Shown: positions 6,862 through 14,617 of the stretch, one piece after another
Layout: every line of letters begins with the position of its first letter
Position numbering within the stretch: the first letter of the stretch is position 1
Source of the DNA: CAZWDO01 sp964632485 [NCBI: uncultured bacterium]
GTDB taxonomy: Bacteria; JAGOEH01
DNA: 14,640 nucleotides
Direction of reading: 5' to 3'
Assembly: GCA_964632485.1 (NCBI GenBank)
Contig: CAZWDO010000015.1
Span: 91,068-105,707 of the forward strand
The notes under the pieces: generated by a model
Databases searched by the model: none
What the model was told of the DNA's origin: nothing
The model's input: the letters and a program-made list of their open reading frames with translations, nothing else
Program-made: the position numbers and the translations under genes

Positions 6862-7851
6862 TTATTGTTGGTTCTTCATTTCCTGGACGACATCGAATGA
6901 GGCAAAAAACTGATTTAAGCAGTTACAATCCGATTGCATGACGTTTTCAATCAATCCATCCGAATTGATCAGCATGACAACTTGATTCCAAACCGCTTGA
7001 CCATGCGTCAGCATATACTTGTCCCATTGTTCCTGAAATAATGAATCCGCCAGCTCCACACAGAAATCCAATTCCATATTTGCTTGAAGATTGTCGCGGT
7101 CATTTTGCGTATAATTCTGCGGCAGAATGATAATCGGCATGATCTCGGGATGGCCGGCCCTGAGTTCTTTCAATCGCAAGACCAATTTCCCGCTCGGGCA
7201 AGACAAGCATACGTTCAATAACAAACATAAGACAAAATGATCTTGATCAGAATGGCGAAACTTTATTCGCTCTATCTGGCTAAACCATTCAATATCTCGA
7301 ATATTCATTCCCGGCGAAATATAATCCTCGACGCTGATTGATGTCCCATTAATGAATTTCTTCAGCAGTGCCAGCACGTCACTTTGATTGTTCGCGCGGA
7401 CATATCCGCTTCTCAACATTTTTCCGGCTTTATCATAAATATGAAAGGTTTGGCAACAATGAGGCGCATGAAACAAATCCTGGTAGAGTTCATATTTTTC
7501 GTAAATAAAATGAATTCGGGGAATATCGGAATCCATCAGTTTGATAGACCCTGCCTCATTTTTAACGAACGCTATCATCTGGAGCTTGGAACTATCAAAC
7601 AATGAAATTACAGTATCAATCAGTTTTTTTTGATAATCCAGCCGCAAATCAGTGAATTGAACATAAATATAATGGTTTTTGAGATCAGAACGGGAAAATT
7701 TTCGACCCTGGCTGTCCGTATAAGATTCATCGGGAAAATAATTGTAGGTATCTTTCGAAGGTTCGGCTAGATACTGATAAAAAAAGTATAAACAAATTAT
7801 CAATAAAAATACTACTAATACTGACCCAATATATTTTTTATTCCACCTCAT
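6862..7851 (-). CDS. Membrane-anchored protein with two thioredoxin-like domains, one with CxxC
   Basis: The 329-residue product has one N-terminal membrane segment (8-27) and a periplasmic remainder. Residues about 40-165 look like an AhpC/TlpA-type fold without the redox pair: YTDSQGRKFSRSDLKNHYIYVQF has the D-x-x-G-x-x-F-x-x-x-D-L-K-x-x-x-x-x-V-x-F pattern, and FHIYDKAGKML at 136-146 resembles the later strand. Residues about 195-320 form a second such domain, with Cys215-L-S-Cys218 after a hydrophobic strand (FVLCLLLNV), IMPIIIL at 237-243 and VVMLINSDGLI at 291-301. Further cysteines lie at 132, 133, 264, 309 and 311. I infer a thiol-disulfide role, plausibly on the Cys-rich peptide encoded downstream. 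I chose the ATG at 7851 because AAGGA lies eight bases upstream; the GTG at 7857 is too close to it. First large gene of the operon, eight bases longer upstream region aside. Confidence 0.65.
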   Translation of the reverse strand: MRWNKKYIGSVLVVFLLIICLYFFYQYLAEPSKDTYNYFPDESYTDSQGRKFSRSDLKNHYIYVQFTDLRLDYQKKLIDTVISLFDSSKLQMIAFVKNEAGSIKLMDSDIPRIHFIYEKYELYQDLFHAPHCCQTFHIYDKAGKMLRSGYVRANNQSDVLALLKKFINGTSISVEDYISPGMNIRDIEWFSQIERIKFRHSDQDHFVLCLLLNVCLSCPSGKLVLRLKELRAGHPEIMPIIILPQNYTQNDRDNLQANMELDFCVELADSLFQEQWDKYMLTHGQAVWNQVVMLINSDGLIENVMQSDCNCLNQFFASFDVVQEMKNQQ

Positions 7852-7877
7852 ATCCACATTCCTTAAAAAATATGAAG

Positions 7878-7970
7878 CTAATTATCCGCTCTTGCGCCCC
7901 TCGTTGCTTGCGCCCCTCGTTGCTTGCGCCCCTCGTTGCTTGCGCCCCTCGTTGCAATTTTATTCTGCAT
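7878..7970 (-). CDS. 30-codon leader ORF composed mostly of a 16-bp tandem repeat
   Basis: On the minus strand an ATG at 7970-7968, preceded by AAAGGA with seven bases of spacing, opens a 30-codon frame ending in TAG at 7880-7878, 26 bases before the ATG of the thioredoxin-like gene. The start region TGAAAGGAT is identical to that of the Cys-rich peptide gene. The product is basic and Ala/Gly/Arg-rich (five Arg, two Lys, two acidic), with ATRGA occurring at residues 6-10 and 22-26. It lies about 30 bases downstream of the expected transcription start. The repeat unit is 16 bases, so successive copies are read in all three frames and none contains a stop. Changing the copy number would move the stop: three copies would run the frame through to a TAA just past the ATG of the next gene, whereas five would stop at TAA near 7882. 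Whether it is translated is inference. Confidence 0.45.
   Translation of the reverse strand: MQNKIATRGASNEGRKQRGAQATRGARADN
7891..7954. repeat. Four perfect 16-bp tandem repeats in the operon leader
   Basis: Plus-strand units of CTTGCGCCCCTCGTTG begin at 7891, 7907, 7923 and 7939, all four identical. The GC-rich unit stands out from the AT-rich flanks. It lies between the promoter and the first large gene of the minus-strand operon and makes up most of the leader ORF. The perfect identity suggests recent expansion or ongoing copy-number change by slippage. Confidence 0.95.
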
Positions 7971-8003
7971 TGATTGATCCTTTCATAATACTAATAATTT
8001 TAG

Positions 8004-8033
8004 ATAATATATAAAATAATATCATTTTGTCAA
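8004..8033 (-). promoter_or_regulatory. Sigma70-type promoter of the thioredoxin/propeller/peptide operon
   Basis: On the minus strand a perfect -35 box TTGACA (8033-8028) is followed by TATATT (8011-8006, spacing 16) or the overlapping TATTAT (8009-8004, spacing 18). The surrounding sequence is very AT-rich. Transcription would start near 7998, just upstream of the leader ORF. The -35 box begins 15 bases downstream of the RND permease stop, so this operon is transcribed separately from the efflux operon. I see no hairpin terminator between them. Confidence 0.7.
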
Positions 8034-8048
8034 GTCTTTTTTTTTTGT

Positions 8049-11000
8049 TCATGAAAAAAATTTATTCTGCTCATTTTTCGATCCGGGGATTTCCATGGCG
8101 TATGGCTGACGTTTGGCTCGCCAGGCGGCGATTAACAGAAGACACGCCGGCAAAACGAAGAGACCGAACAGCACCGAGCTGAACAGACCTCCGATAGCGC
8201 CCAGGCTGAGGGTGTACCAGAGATCGTTTTCCTTGCCGCTACCCGGCATGACCATCGGCAGCAACCCGGCGATGGTAGTCAGAGAGGTCATCAGAATCGG
8301 CCGAATGCGATCACAGCCTGCCCGGATCAGCAGGTCCTCCAAACTGCTAAAACCGCCGCTCCGCCTCAGTACGCGCACATGGTCCAGATAAATAATAGCG
8401 TTATTCACGACAATTCCCAACAACAGCACCATACCGATAAACGCCGCCTGATTGAATACCGTGTCAGTCAGATAGAAGATCAGAAACACGCCGATCAGGG
8501 CCACGGGAATAATCATGAAGACCAGCAAGGGATAGCGGAACGATTCATAGAGTCCCGCCAATACCATATACATCAAAAGCAGAGCCAGCAGCATCATGCG
8601 CCAGCGCTCTGCTGTTTTATCCTCGTCATGCCAAAAACTATAACCCGATCCGCGGGTAATGGCATATCCCGGCGGCAAAGCGATGCTATTGACGAATCCC
8701 TTGATGAATTTTTCCGTAAATTCCCAGGGCGCCAGATAATCGAAGGAGATAACTCGATAATAACGCTGATCCTCGCGTTCGATTTCTCTCGGCACTGCAT
8801 AATCCGCCACATCCATCAATTCCTTCAGTCGGGCTTTTTTCTCCAGGGAATAGCGCAAGGGAAGTTCCTTTAATTGGAAAAAATCGAAGGTCCGGTAATT
8901 TTCGCTTTGCATGGCATAATTGACCTCATCGCTCCCCAGTTTCAATTTCTGACGATATAGATAAGTGAAAAGATAGGGATTGAGTTCGGCGATCAGTTGC
9001 GTGGCGTCCACGCCGCGTTCCCGGGCCGCTTCGCGGTTGATGCGCAGGGAGGTCTGGCGGCCAGGCGGCGCATAATACCGTCGTGACAGATTATGTTCCA
9101 CATTCTGTACCCGGGGATACTGTTCCAGCGCCTTGCGGATGTTCAGGCATAACTGGTCCAGATCGTGATAGTTGTAGCCGCTGACGATGAGGCGGTTCTG
9201 CATGGTCATACCCCCGCCGCCGGTGGAAAATCCGGGGCCCAATCCCTGCACCGAAATGACGGCGTTGCCGATGCGCGTGGCGCGCAGTATCAGTTTCTCC
9301 TTGACGATAAACGGCGGCGAGCAGTGCTGAGCTTCCTCGGTAAACCGCACTTCCATGTGGGCGTATTGCGGATAGACCTGACCTCGGACCTGAAAGATAC
9401 CGCTTTCGCCGGAGATGGTTGCCTCCATATCCTTCAAAATGCGGTTCGTTTCTTCTATATCCGTACCCATGGGCATGCGGACCGTCGCATCGACCCGGGT
9501 TTCCTCGCCCCAATCGCGAATTTCGCCGCGATCCACATAACGGTAAAAAAGATACATAGACCCGCCGAACAGATGCTCCAGCGCTGGCCGCGCCCGGTTT
9601 ACCCACTCGGCGTCCATCCACTCGTTGTAGGTATCACGGATAATTCCCGCCAGGGGAAGATTTGCGGGCGGTTCGGGCAGGGATTTGGGGATCAGCCAAA
9701 GCGGATAGCCCAGAAACCAGAATACGATGAAGAGCGTGGTTTTAGGATAGCGCAGGGCAAGCGCGGCGCCGCGGCGATAGCCGGCATGCAGTCCTCGGGT
9801 GAGTCGGCCGGATTCAAACTGTTCTGTATCGGCCTTTTTCAGTGAACGGGGACCTCGCATACCGGCAAAAAAAGTTGCCGGTATGAAAAAAAAAGCTGTA
9901 ATGAGCGACAATATCAGGGCCGTCATCACCGTTACCGCAAAGGGAGTATAATATAGCTTCAGATCATCCATCAGGTAGAGAAAGGGCAGTAACACGGCAA
10001 TCGTAGTGAGAGTCGCCGCGAAAAGCGGAACAATGATCTCGCGCGTTCCCTGCGCGCAGGCGCGCAGAGCATCCAGGCCCAGTTGGCGGTGCCGAAATAT
10101 ATTCTCCGTGACCACGATCGAATTGTCCACCAGAATGCCAAAACCCAACGCAAGTCCTGCCAGGGTGATCAGATTTAAACTGTATTTGAAAACGAAAATC
10201 AACAGCAAAGCGCTCAGAGTGCTGATCAATATGGAAAGTTGCACATACAACGCGGCGCGGATATGGGTAAGGAACAGCAGCAGGGTCAGAAATACAGCAA
10301 AGAAACTGAATATGGCGCGGAAAATGAAGGTGCGCAAATTTTCCCGTATCTGGATGCTCTGATCGTCTTCCTTGAGCAATTCGAATCCCTGGGGGAAACG
10401 GGATTTTAACCGGGCGATGGCCGCTTCGACCCGATCGGCGGTCGCCACAGTATTGGAACCGCCCTCGCGTTCGAGCTGAAGCATGATGGTGTTTTTGTGG
10501 TTGATGCGGGTATAAGAACCCGCGGGAGAAATGGTATCGATTATCTCGGCGACATCATCAAGGCGGATCAGTTGCGCGCCCCGACGGGCGATGATGAGTT
10601 GTTTCAGTTCCCACAGCGATTGCCGATAATCGCGGATAATCATTCCCGCCTGGCTGCCGTTTTGGAGCGCTCGTCCGCAACTGATCTCAATCGCCGCATT
10701 ACGTAACGCCGAAGCCACCACACTATTATTGAGGCCATACTGTTCAAGCTCGCGGTCTCGCAACCCAATACGTATCTGCCGCTCGCGCCCGCCCACGATC
10801 TCGGCGCCGGCAACGCCGGCCAATCCGCTGAGGGCCGGGAGAATATATTTACGCGCATATTCGCTCAACCGCATTTCATCCCAATCGCCCAGTATATGAT
10901 AACTCATAAACGATGATGTCTTGAACTGTTCCGGAACATAGGCCGTAATCCGCGGCGGCGCGACCTGGGACGGGAACCGGTCCCGCAGGAATCCCAAATG

Positions 11001-11324
11001 CTCCTGAACGACAAACCGAGTATAATCCACGTCAGCCTGGGGGTCCAGATCCAGGGTCACTGACGAAATGTTATTATAAGAAAAGGATTTGATCTTTTTG
11101 ATGCCCGGAATGACAGCCATTTCGCTTTCGATGAGGGAGGTGACGTTGGCTTCCACCACGGCCGGCGAGGCGCCGCCATAGGAAGTGGTGATCGTCAAAC
11201 GGGGATAATCCGCGGAAGGCACGATTTCCGTGGGTAGATTCCAGATGGCGAACAGCCCGGCCAGTGAATAAGCCAGGGCAATGGTCCAGACCGCGATGGG
11301 ACGTTGAATGACGCTTTCAATCAT
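8049..11324 (-). CDS. RND efflux permease, full length (AcrB/HAE-type family)
   Basis: This is an inner-membrane proton-driven exporter subunit of 1091 residues. The N-terminal half shows TM1 (11-30), LPTEIVPSADYP at 30-41, the porter-domain motifs YGGASPAVVE at 49-58 and IESEMAVIPGIKKIKS at 65-80, and the TM2-TM4 block ending in GILVDNSIVVTENIF at 396-410. The C-terminal half starts near TM7 (528-547) and ends with the TM10-TM12 block (LLLGIVVNNAIIYLDHV and IRPILMTSLTTIAGLLPM). TM4 has VDN rather than the VDD of AcrB, a common variant. Between TM7 and the first C-terminal porter strand (VDATVRMPMGT near 611-621) there is a linker roughly 45 residues longer than in AcrB (about 550-600). The ATG overlaps the stop of the adaptor gene (ATGATTGA). 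The substrate cannot be read from sequence. No outer-membrane factor gene is in the window. Confidence 0.93.
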   Translation of the reverse strand: MIESVIQRPIAVWTIALAYSLAGLFAIWNLPTEIVPSADYPRLTITTSYGGASPAVVEANVTSLIESEMAVIPGIKKIKSFSYNNISSVTLDLDPQADVDYTRFVVQEHLGFLRDRFPSQVAPPRITAYVPEQFKTSSFMSYHILGDWDEMRLSEYARKYILPALSGLAGVAGAEIVGGRERQIRIGLRDRELEQYGLNNSVVASALRNAAIEISCGRALQNGSQAGMIIRDYRQSLWELKQLIIARRGAQLIRLDDVAEIIDTISPAGSYTRINHKNTIMLQLEREGGSNTVATADRVEAAIARLKSRFPQGFELLKEDDQSIQIRENLRTFIFRAIFSFFAVFLTLLLFLTHIRAALYVQLSILISTLSALLLIFVFKYSLNLITLAGLALGFGILVDNSIVVTENIFRHRQLGLDALRACAQGTREIIVPLFAATLTTIAVLLPFLYLMDDLKLYYTPFAVTVMTALILSLITAFFFIPATFFAGMRGPRSLKKADTEQFESGRLTRGLHAGYRRGAALALRYPKTTLFIVFWFLGYPLWLIPKSLPEPPANLPLAGIIRDTYNEWMDAEWVNRARPALEHLFGGSMYLFYRYVDRGEIRDWGEETRVDATVRMPMGTDIEETNRILKDMEATISGESGIFQVRGQVYPQYAHMEVRFTEEAQHCSPPFIVKEKLILRATRIGNAVISVQGLGPGFSTGGGGMTMQNRLIVSGYNYHDLDQLCLNIRKALEQYPRVQNVEHNLSRRYYAPPGRQTSLRINREAARERGVDATQLIAELNPYLFTYLYRQKLKLGSDEVNYAMQSENYRTFDFFQLKELPLRYSLEKKARLKELMDVADYAVPREIEREDQRYYRVISFDYLAPWEFTEKFIKGFVNSIALPPGYAITRGSGYSFWHDEDKTAERWRMMLLALLLMYMVLAGLYESFRYPLLVFMIIPVALIGVFLIFYLTDTVFNQAAFIGMVLLLGIVVNNAIIYLDHVRVLRRSGGFSSLEDLLIRAGCDRIRPILMTSLTTIAGLLPMVMPGSGKENDLWYTLSLGAIGGLFSSVLFGLFVLPACLLLIAAWRAKRQPYAMEIPGSKNEQNKFFS

Positions 11325-12555
11325 GGCGCGTGGTTGCAGGTTCGTTGATGATTTTCACCGGCGCGTCGTGGGCCAGCGCGAAATGGCCGTCCACGATCAC
11401 CTCTTCACCCACTTTCAGATCAAAGGCCGAGGAGATCACTTCGATCCACTCATCGTTTTCCAGGCCGGTCTCCACATAACACCAGAAAGCCTTGCCCTCG
11501 CGCACCACGAAAACCAATTGACGCTGATCCCGCACAATCACCGCCGGCCGTGGCACCCGCATACGATCGGGATAACGGTTCACCGCTACCCGTACCGTAC
11601 CGAACATACCGTCCCGTAGTTTCCCTCCCCGATCAAAAAGATCGGCGAATACATAACAGATGCGGTTATTGCGATCAATCCGCGGATTGATGCCGCTGAT
11701 ACGGGCGCGAAATTCTTCCCCGGGAAAAGCGCTGAATTGGGCGAATACTTCTTCACCCAGACGGATATGACCGATATCGCTTTCCAATACCTGCAGTTTC
11801 AGTCGTAGCTTATTCAGATCGACCAGAGTAAAAAGCGTTTGACCGGGACTCAGCCAATCCCCGACATGAATCAGACAATCACCGATTGTTCCGTTGAAGG
11901 GAGCCCGGACACAACATCCCTCGACATCCAGCAATGCCCGCTCGTAACGGGCTTCGGCCGCCGCCAGGCCACTGTTCTGGGCCAGGGCTTCCTCGCGATT
12001 GCAGCCGGAGAGTACGCGAGCGGCTTCGTAATCACGGGCGATGGGACGAAAAGCGCGCTCATCCATCTCCCCGTTTCGATATGCTGCCCGGGCGGTTTCA
12101 TAGCGCGCATTCAATAACGAATCGACCTCCCCTGTTCCGTGCGTCGCCGGTCGATCCCGTTTCAGCAGGGCATAATCGATACGCGCTTTCACCAGATTGC
12201 CCTCAGCATCTTTCAATATCGATAAAAACTCGCGATTGTCCAACCGCAGCAGAACCTGCCCCGAATCCACGGTCATCCCTTCCCTGATCATCAGTTGAAT
12301 AACCGGCGCGCTGATTCGCGTCTTGATTTCCGCGCAATTAACCGCTTCAGTAACACCTCCGGCCGAAACGGTTTTCACCAGTTCCCCACGGATAACCGGA
12401 TGGGCGCGTATGGCGACGGGTTGGATTTCCACCTGTTGGATTTCCCGTTCATCGTTTGCCGGCCGGTTTTCCCGCGCATGGGAAAACCATAGATATATCC
12501 CGCCCAGACCGATTAAAATAACTATGACAATGAAAACTTTAATCAACTGCCGCAT
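11317..12555 (-). CDS. RND efflux periplasmic adaptor (membrane fusion protein, HlyD/AcrA type)
   Basis: This 412-residue adaptor bridges the RND permease and an outer-membrane channel. It has one N-terminal membrane anchor (7-24) and no lipobox. The barrel-sandwich hybrid domain is split as usual: ISAPVIQLMIREGMTVDSGQVLLRLD at about 81-106 is the first half and VRAPFNGTIGDCLIHVGDWL at about 216-235 the second. Between them lies an alpha-helical hairpin (about 110-210). A beta-barrel domain (about 245-325) and a membrane-proximal domain ending in VGEEVIVDGHFALAHDAPVKI follow. The start overlaps the stop of the upstream permease by 17 bases and its end overlaps the downstream permease start by eight, so all three are one transcription and translation unit. 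The order permease-adaptor-permease is less usual than adaptor first. Confidence 0.93.
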   Translation of the reverse strand: MRQLIKVFIVIVILIGLGGIYLWFSHARENRPANDEREIQQVEIQPVAIRAHPVIRGELVKTVSAGGVTEAVNCAEIKTRISAPVIQLMIREGMTVDSGQVLLRLDNREFLSILKDAEGNLVKARIDYALLKRDRPATHGTGEVDSLLNARYETARAAYRNGEMDERAFRPIARDYEAARVLSGCNREEALAQNSGLAAAEARYERALLDVEGCCVRAPFNGTIGDCLIHVGDWLSPGQTLFTLVDLNKLRLKLQVLESDIGHIRLGEEVFAQFSAFPGEEFRARISGINPRIDRNNRICYVFADLFDRGGKLRDGMFGTVRVAVNRYPDRMRVPRPAVIVRDQRQLVFVVREGKAFWCYVETGLENDEWIEVISSAFDLKVGEEVIVDGHFALAHDAPVKIINEPATTRHD

Positions 12556-14617
12556 GATTGGCTCCTTCCCCGGTTGAATCGTTAATCAATAATTGCGAAT
12601 GATGTTCGTCAATGGATCGTTTATCATCAGAAGTGAACAATTCATAGAAAACAGGAATCAGAATCAGAGTTAGAAAGGTACCGCTGAAAAGTCCGCCCAT
12701 GATCACCAGGGCCATGGGATATTGCATCTCCGCGCCGTGACCGCGCGCCAAGGCCATGGGCAACACCCCCAGCATGGTGGTCAGCGTGGTGATCACAATC
12801 GGACGGAACCGTTTGCGACTGGCGTCCAGGATCGCCTCCCGAACACCCATCCCCTGCCTCCGGTTCTGGTTGATAAAATCGATTTTTATGATATCGTCGT
12901 TCACTACAATCCCGGTCAACACCACAAAACCAATACCGGAAATAATATTCAGACTGGTTCCGCACAGAGCCAGCGCCCAAATTGCGCCGATCATGCCGTA
13001 GGGCACGGAAAACAGAATGAGAAAAGGGTATTTCAACGATTCGAACTGCGCGGCCAGAATCAGGAAGATTAGCAGAACAGACAGGATGAATGCCCATTTC
13101 AGCGATTGAAAAGAAGAGTCGATTTCCTGCTGTTCACCGCCGGAAATTATGCGTACACCGGATGGGATAGCTAAGGAAGCGAGGCGTCGATTGATGCGTC
13201 GCATAGCTTCGGCGCGCGATATATTATCCAGACTGGCGTATAGCCGGATCGTTTCCTGCTGGTCTTGACGCAGGATATGTTCGGGCGCCTGCGTTTGGCG
13301 GATATGGATCAGTTCCCGCAGGGGAACGGGCATCTGGTTGACTATTAGGAATCGCTGATATAAATCGCGCCAACTGTCGCGCCACTCAAGGGAGGGCCGT
13401 ACCAGAATATCGATAGCGCGGTCCATTTCACGCATCCGGGTGGCGACCAATCCCTCGCTTGCGGATTGCAGGAGTTGTGTGATGCGGGCCGGATCGATAT
13501 CCATCATAGCCGCGCGCTCACGGTCAATCGAAATCTCGTATTGCGAAATCCCCGGCAGATAGGAAAGACGCGCGTCGCGGCACCAGTCGAATTCCTTGAG
13601 GGAGGATAGCGCGGTCTGCGCCACGGAAAGAATTTCCCGAGAATCGGTTCCACTGATATCGAGCTGCAGGTCGCGCCCCACAGCGCCCACCATTTCCATG
13701 AAAGTGGGATCCCCGCTTTGGAACCAGGAGCGGTACTCATAGTGCCGTGGTAATAAAGCGCGTAAACGGGCGATATACGCTTCATTGGAGATATCGACAC
13801 CGGGTCGGCGGCGAATAAAGAGTACCGCCTGATGTTCGCCCGTGATTTCATCCGTCTGCAAAGCGCTTTCCAGCGGCCCGATCCGGCTGAAAACTGAAAC
13901 AACAGTCGGTTCAGTTAATAGCTGCGTCTCAATGGCCCGCGCGGTTTCCGCAGTCTGAGTTACAGTGGCATCTACCGGCAATTCCAGATAGAGCCGAAAT
14001 TCATCCTGAGTGAATGATGGCAGCAGGCGCCGCGCCAATTGCCACCCCAACCCCAGGGTAAGGACAAACAGAGCGACCAGTAGCAGCAGGGTTTCTTTTT
14101 TACGCGCCAGGCATAGTAACAGGAGTTCATGATACTGATCGTAAATCCATTCAAAACCGACATTGAAGCGGCTGAAAACAAAACCGGTCAGACGCTTGTA
14201 TACTCTTTGAACCGGCAGAAGCAGTCGGTAAACGAATTGATTGTTGAATATGGGAATATGGAAAAAACTTCGGTCGGATCTATATTTTTTCTTTTGGCCG
14301 ATGGGTCCGGTGATCGGCAGTGTCAGGTCCTGAAACGATTGTCGGCCTTTAAATCGGCTGGCCAGTACGGGTAGCAGCAGCAACGCCGTCAGAATTGAGG
14401 TCAGCAGGGAAAAAGTCAGGGTCAGCGAATAATCGCGGAACAGGCGCCCAGCCACGCCTTGCACGTAGATCACGGGCAGAAATACCGCGCAGGTAGTAAA
14501 GGTCGAGGCGAAGATCGGCAGAGCTACTTCGCGCGCGCCCTGATGCGATGAAACAATCAAATCCAGCCCTTCCTCACGCAATCTGAAACGGATCTTCCAA
14601 GCTCGAAATGGGGTCAA
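12539..14617 (-). CDS. RND efflux permease lacking its N-terminal part (broken or interrupted gene)
   Basis: The frame covers 692 residues, equivalent to about residue 411 onward of the neighbouring permease. Homology begins at FRLREEGLD (11-19), matching FRHRQLGLD just after TM4 of the other permease. Then come TM5-TM6 (37-86), TM7 (176-197), the C-terminal porter domain with LPVDATVTQT at 213-222, and TM8-TM12 ending near 660. The TM10 motif reads VVNDDIIKID (571-580), where VVNNAI is more usual. TM1-TM4 and the first porter half, about 400 residues, are missing. The first ten codons (from a TTG at 14617) do not resemble an RND protein, and an in-frame TAA lies just upstream (14626-14624). 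The fragment cannot be a working permease. Either the gene was interrupted by a mobile element or the assembly joins unrelated sequence here. It may still serve as the leading reading frame for the adaptor. Confidence 0.85.
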   Translation of the reverse strand: MTPFRAWKIRFRLREEGLDLIVSSHQGAREVALPIFASTFTTCAVFLPVIYVQGVAGRLFRDYSLTLTFSLLTSILTALLLLPVLASRFKGRQSFQDLTLPITGPIGQKKKYRSDRSFFHIPIFNNQFVYRLLLPVQRVYKRLTGFVFSRFNVGFEWIYDQYHELLLLCLARKKETLLLLVALFVLTLGLGWQLARRLLPSFTQDEFRLYLELPVDATVTQTAETARAIETQLLTEPTVVSVFSRIGPLESALQTDEITGEHQAVLFIRRRPGVDISNEAYIARLRALLPRHYEYRSWFQSGDPTFMEMVGAVGRDLQLDISGTDSREILSVAQTALSSLKEFDWCRDARLSYLPGISQYEISIDRERAAMMDIDPARITQLLQSASEGLVATRMREMDRAIDILVRPSLEWRDSWRDLYQRFLIVNQMPVPLRELIHIRQTQAPEHILRQDQQETIRLYASLDNISRAEAMRRINRRLASLAIPSGVRIISGGEQQEIDSSFQSLKWAFILSVLLIFLILAAQFESLKYPFLILFSVPYGMIGAIWALALCGTSLNIISGIGFVVLTGIVVNDDIIKIDFINQNRRQGMGVREAILDASRKRFRPIVITTLTTMLGVLPMALARGHGAEMQYPMALVIMGGLFSGTFLTLILIPVFYELFTSDDKRSIDEHHSQLLINDSTGEGANHAAVD

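Noticed and set aside
7891-7954. CRISPR array
   Set aside because: The 16-bp units are directly adjacent with no spacers and are too short; no cas genes are present.
8037-8046. Run of ten T as a terminator of the RND operon
   Set aside because: On the transcribed minus strand it is an A-run and no hairpin precedes it, so it does not fit an intrinsic terminator.
9091-9621. Second minus-strand frame of 176 codons inside the RND permease
   Set aside because: It overlaps the correct frame, lacks recognised domains and has an Arg/Gly-rich composition typical of an out-of-frame read.
8379-9845. Plus-strand ORFs of 164 and 226 codons (8379-8873 and 9165-9845)
   Set aside because: They run antisense to the RND permease, whose motifs are continuous across the region, and their products resemble no family; they are open because of GC-rich codon structure.
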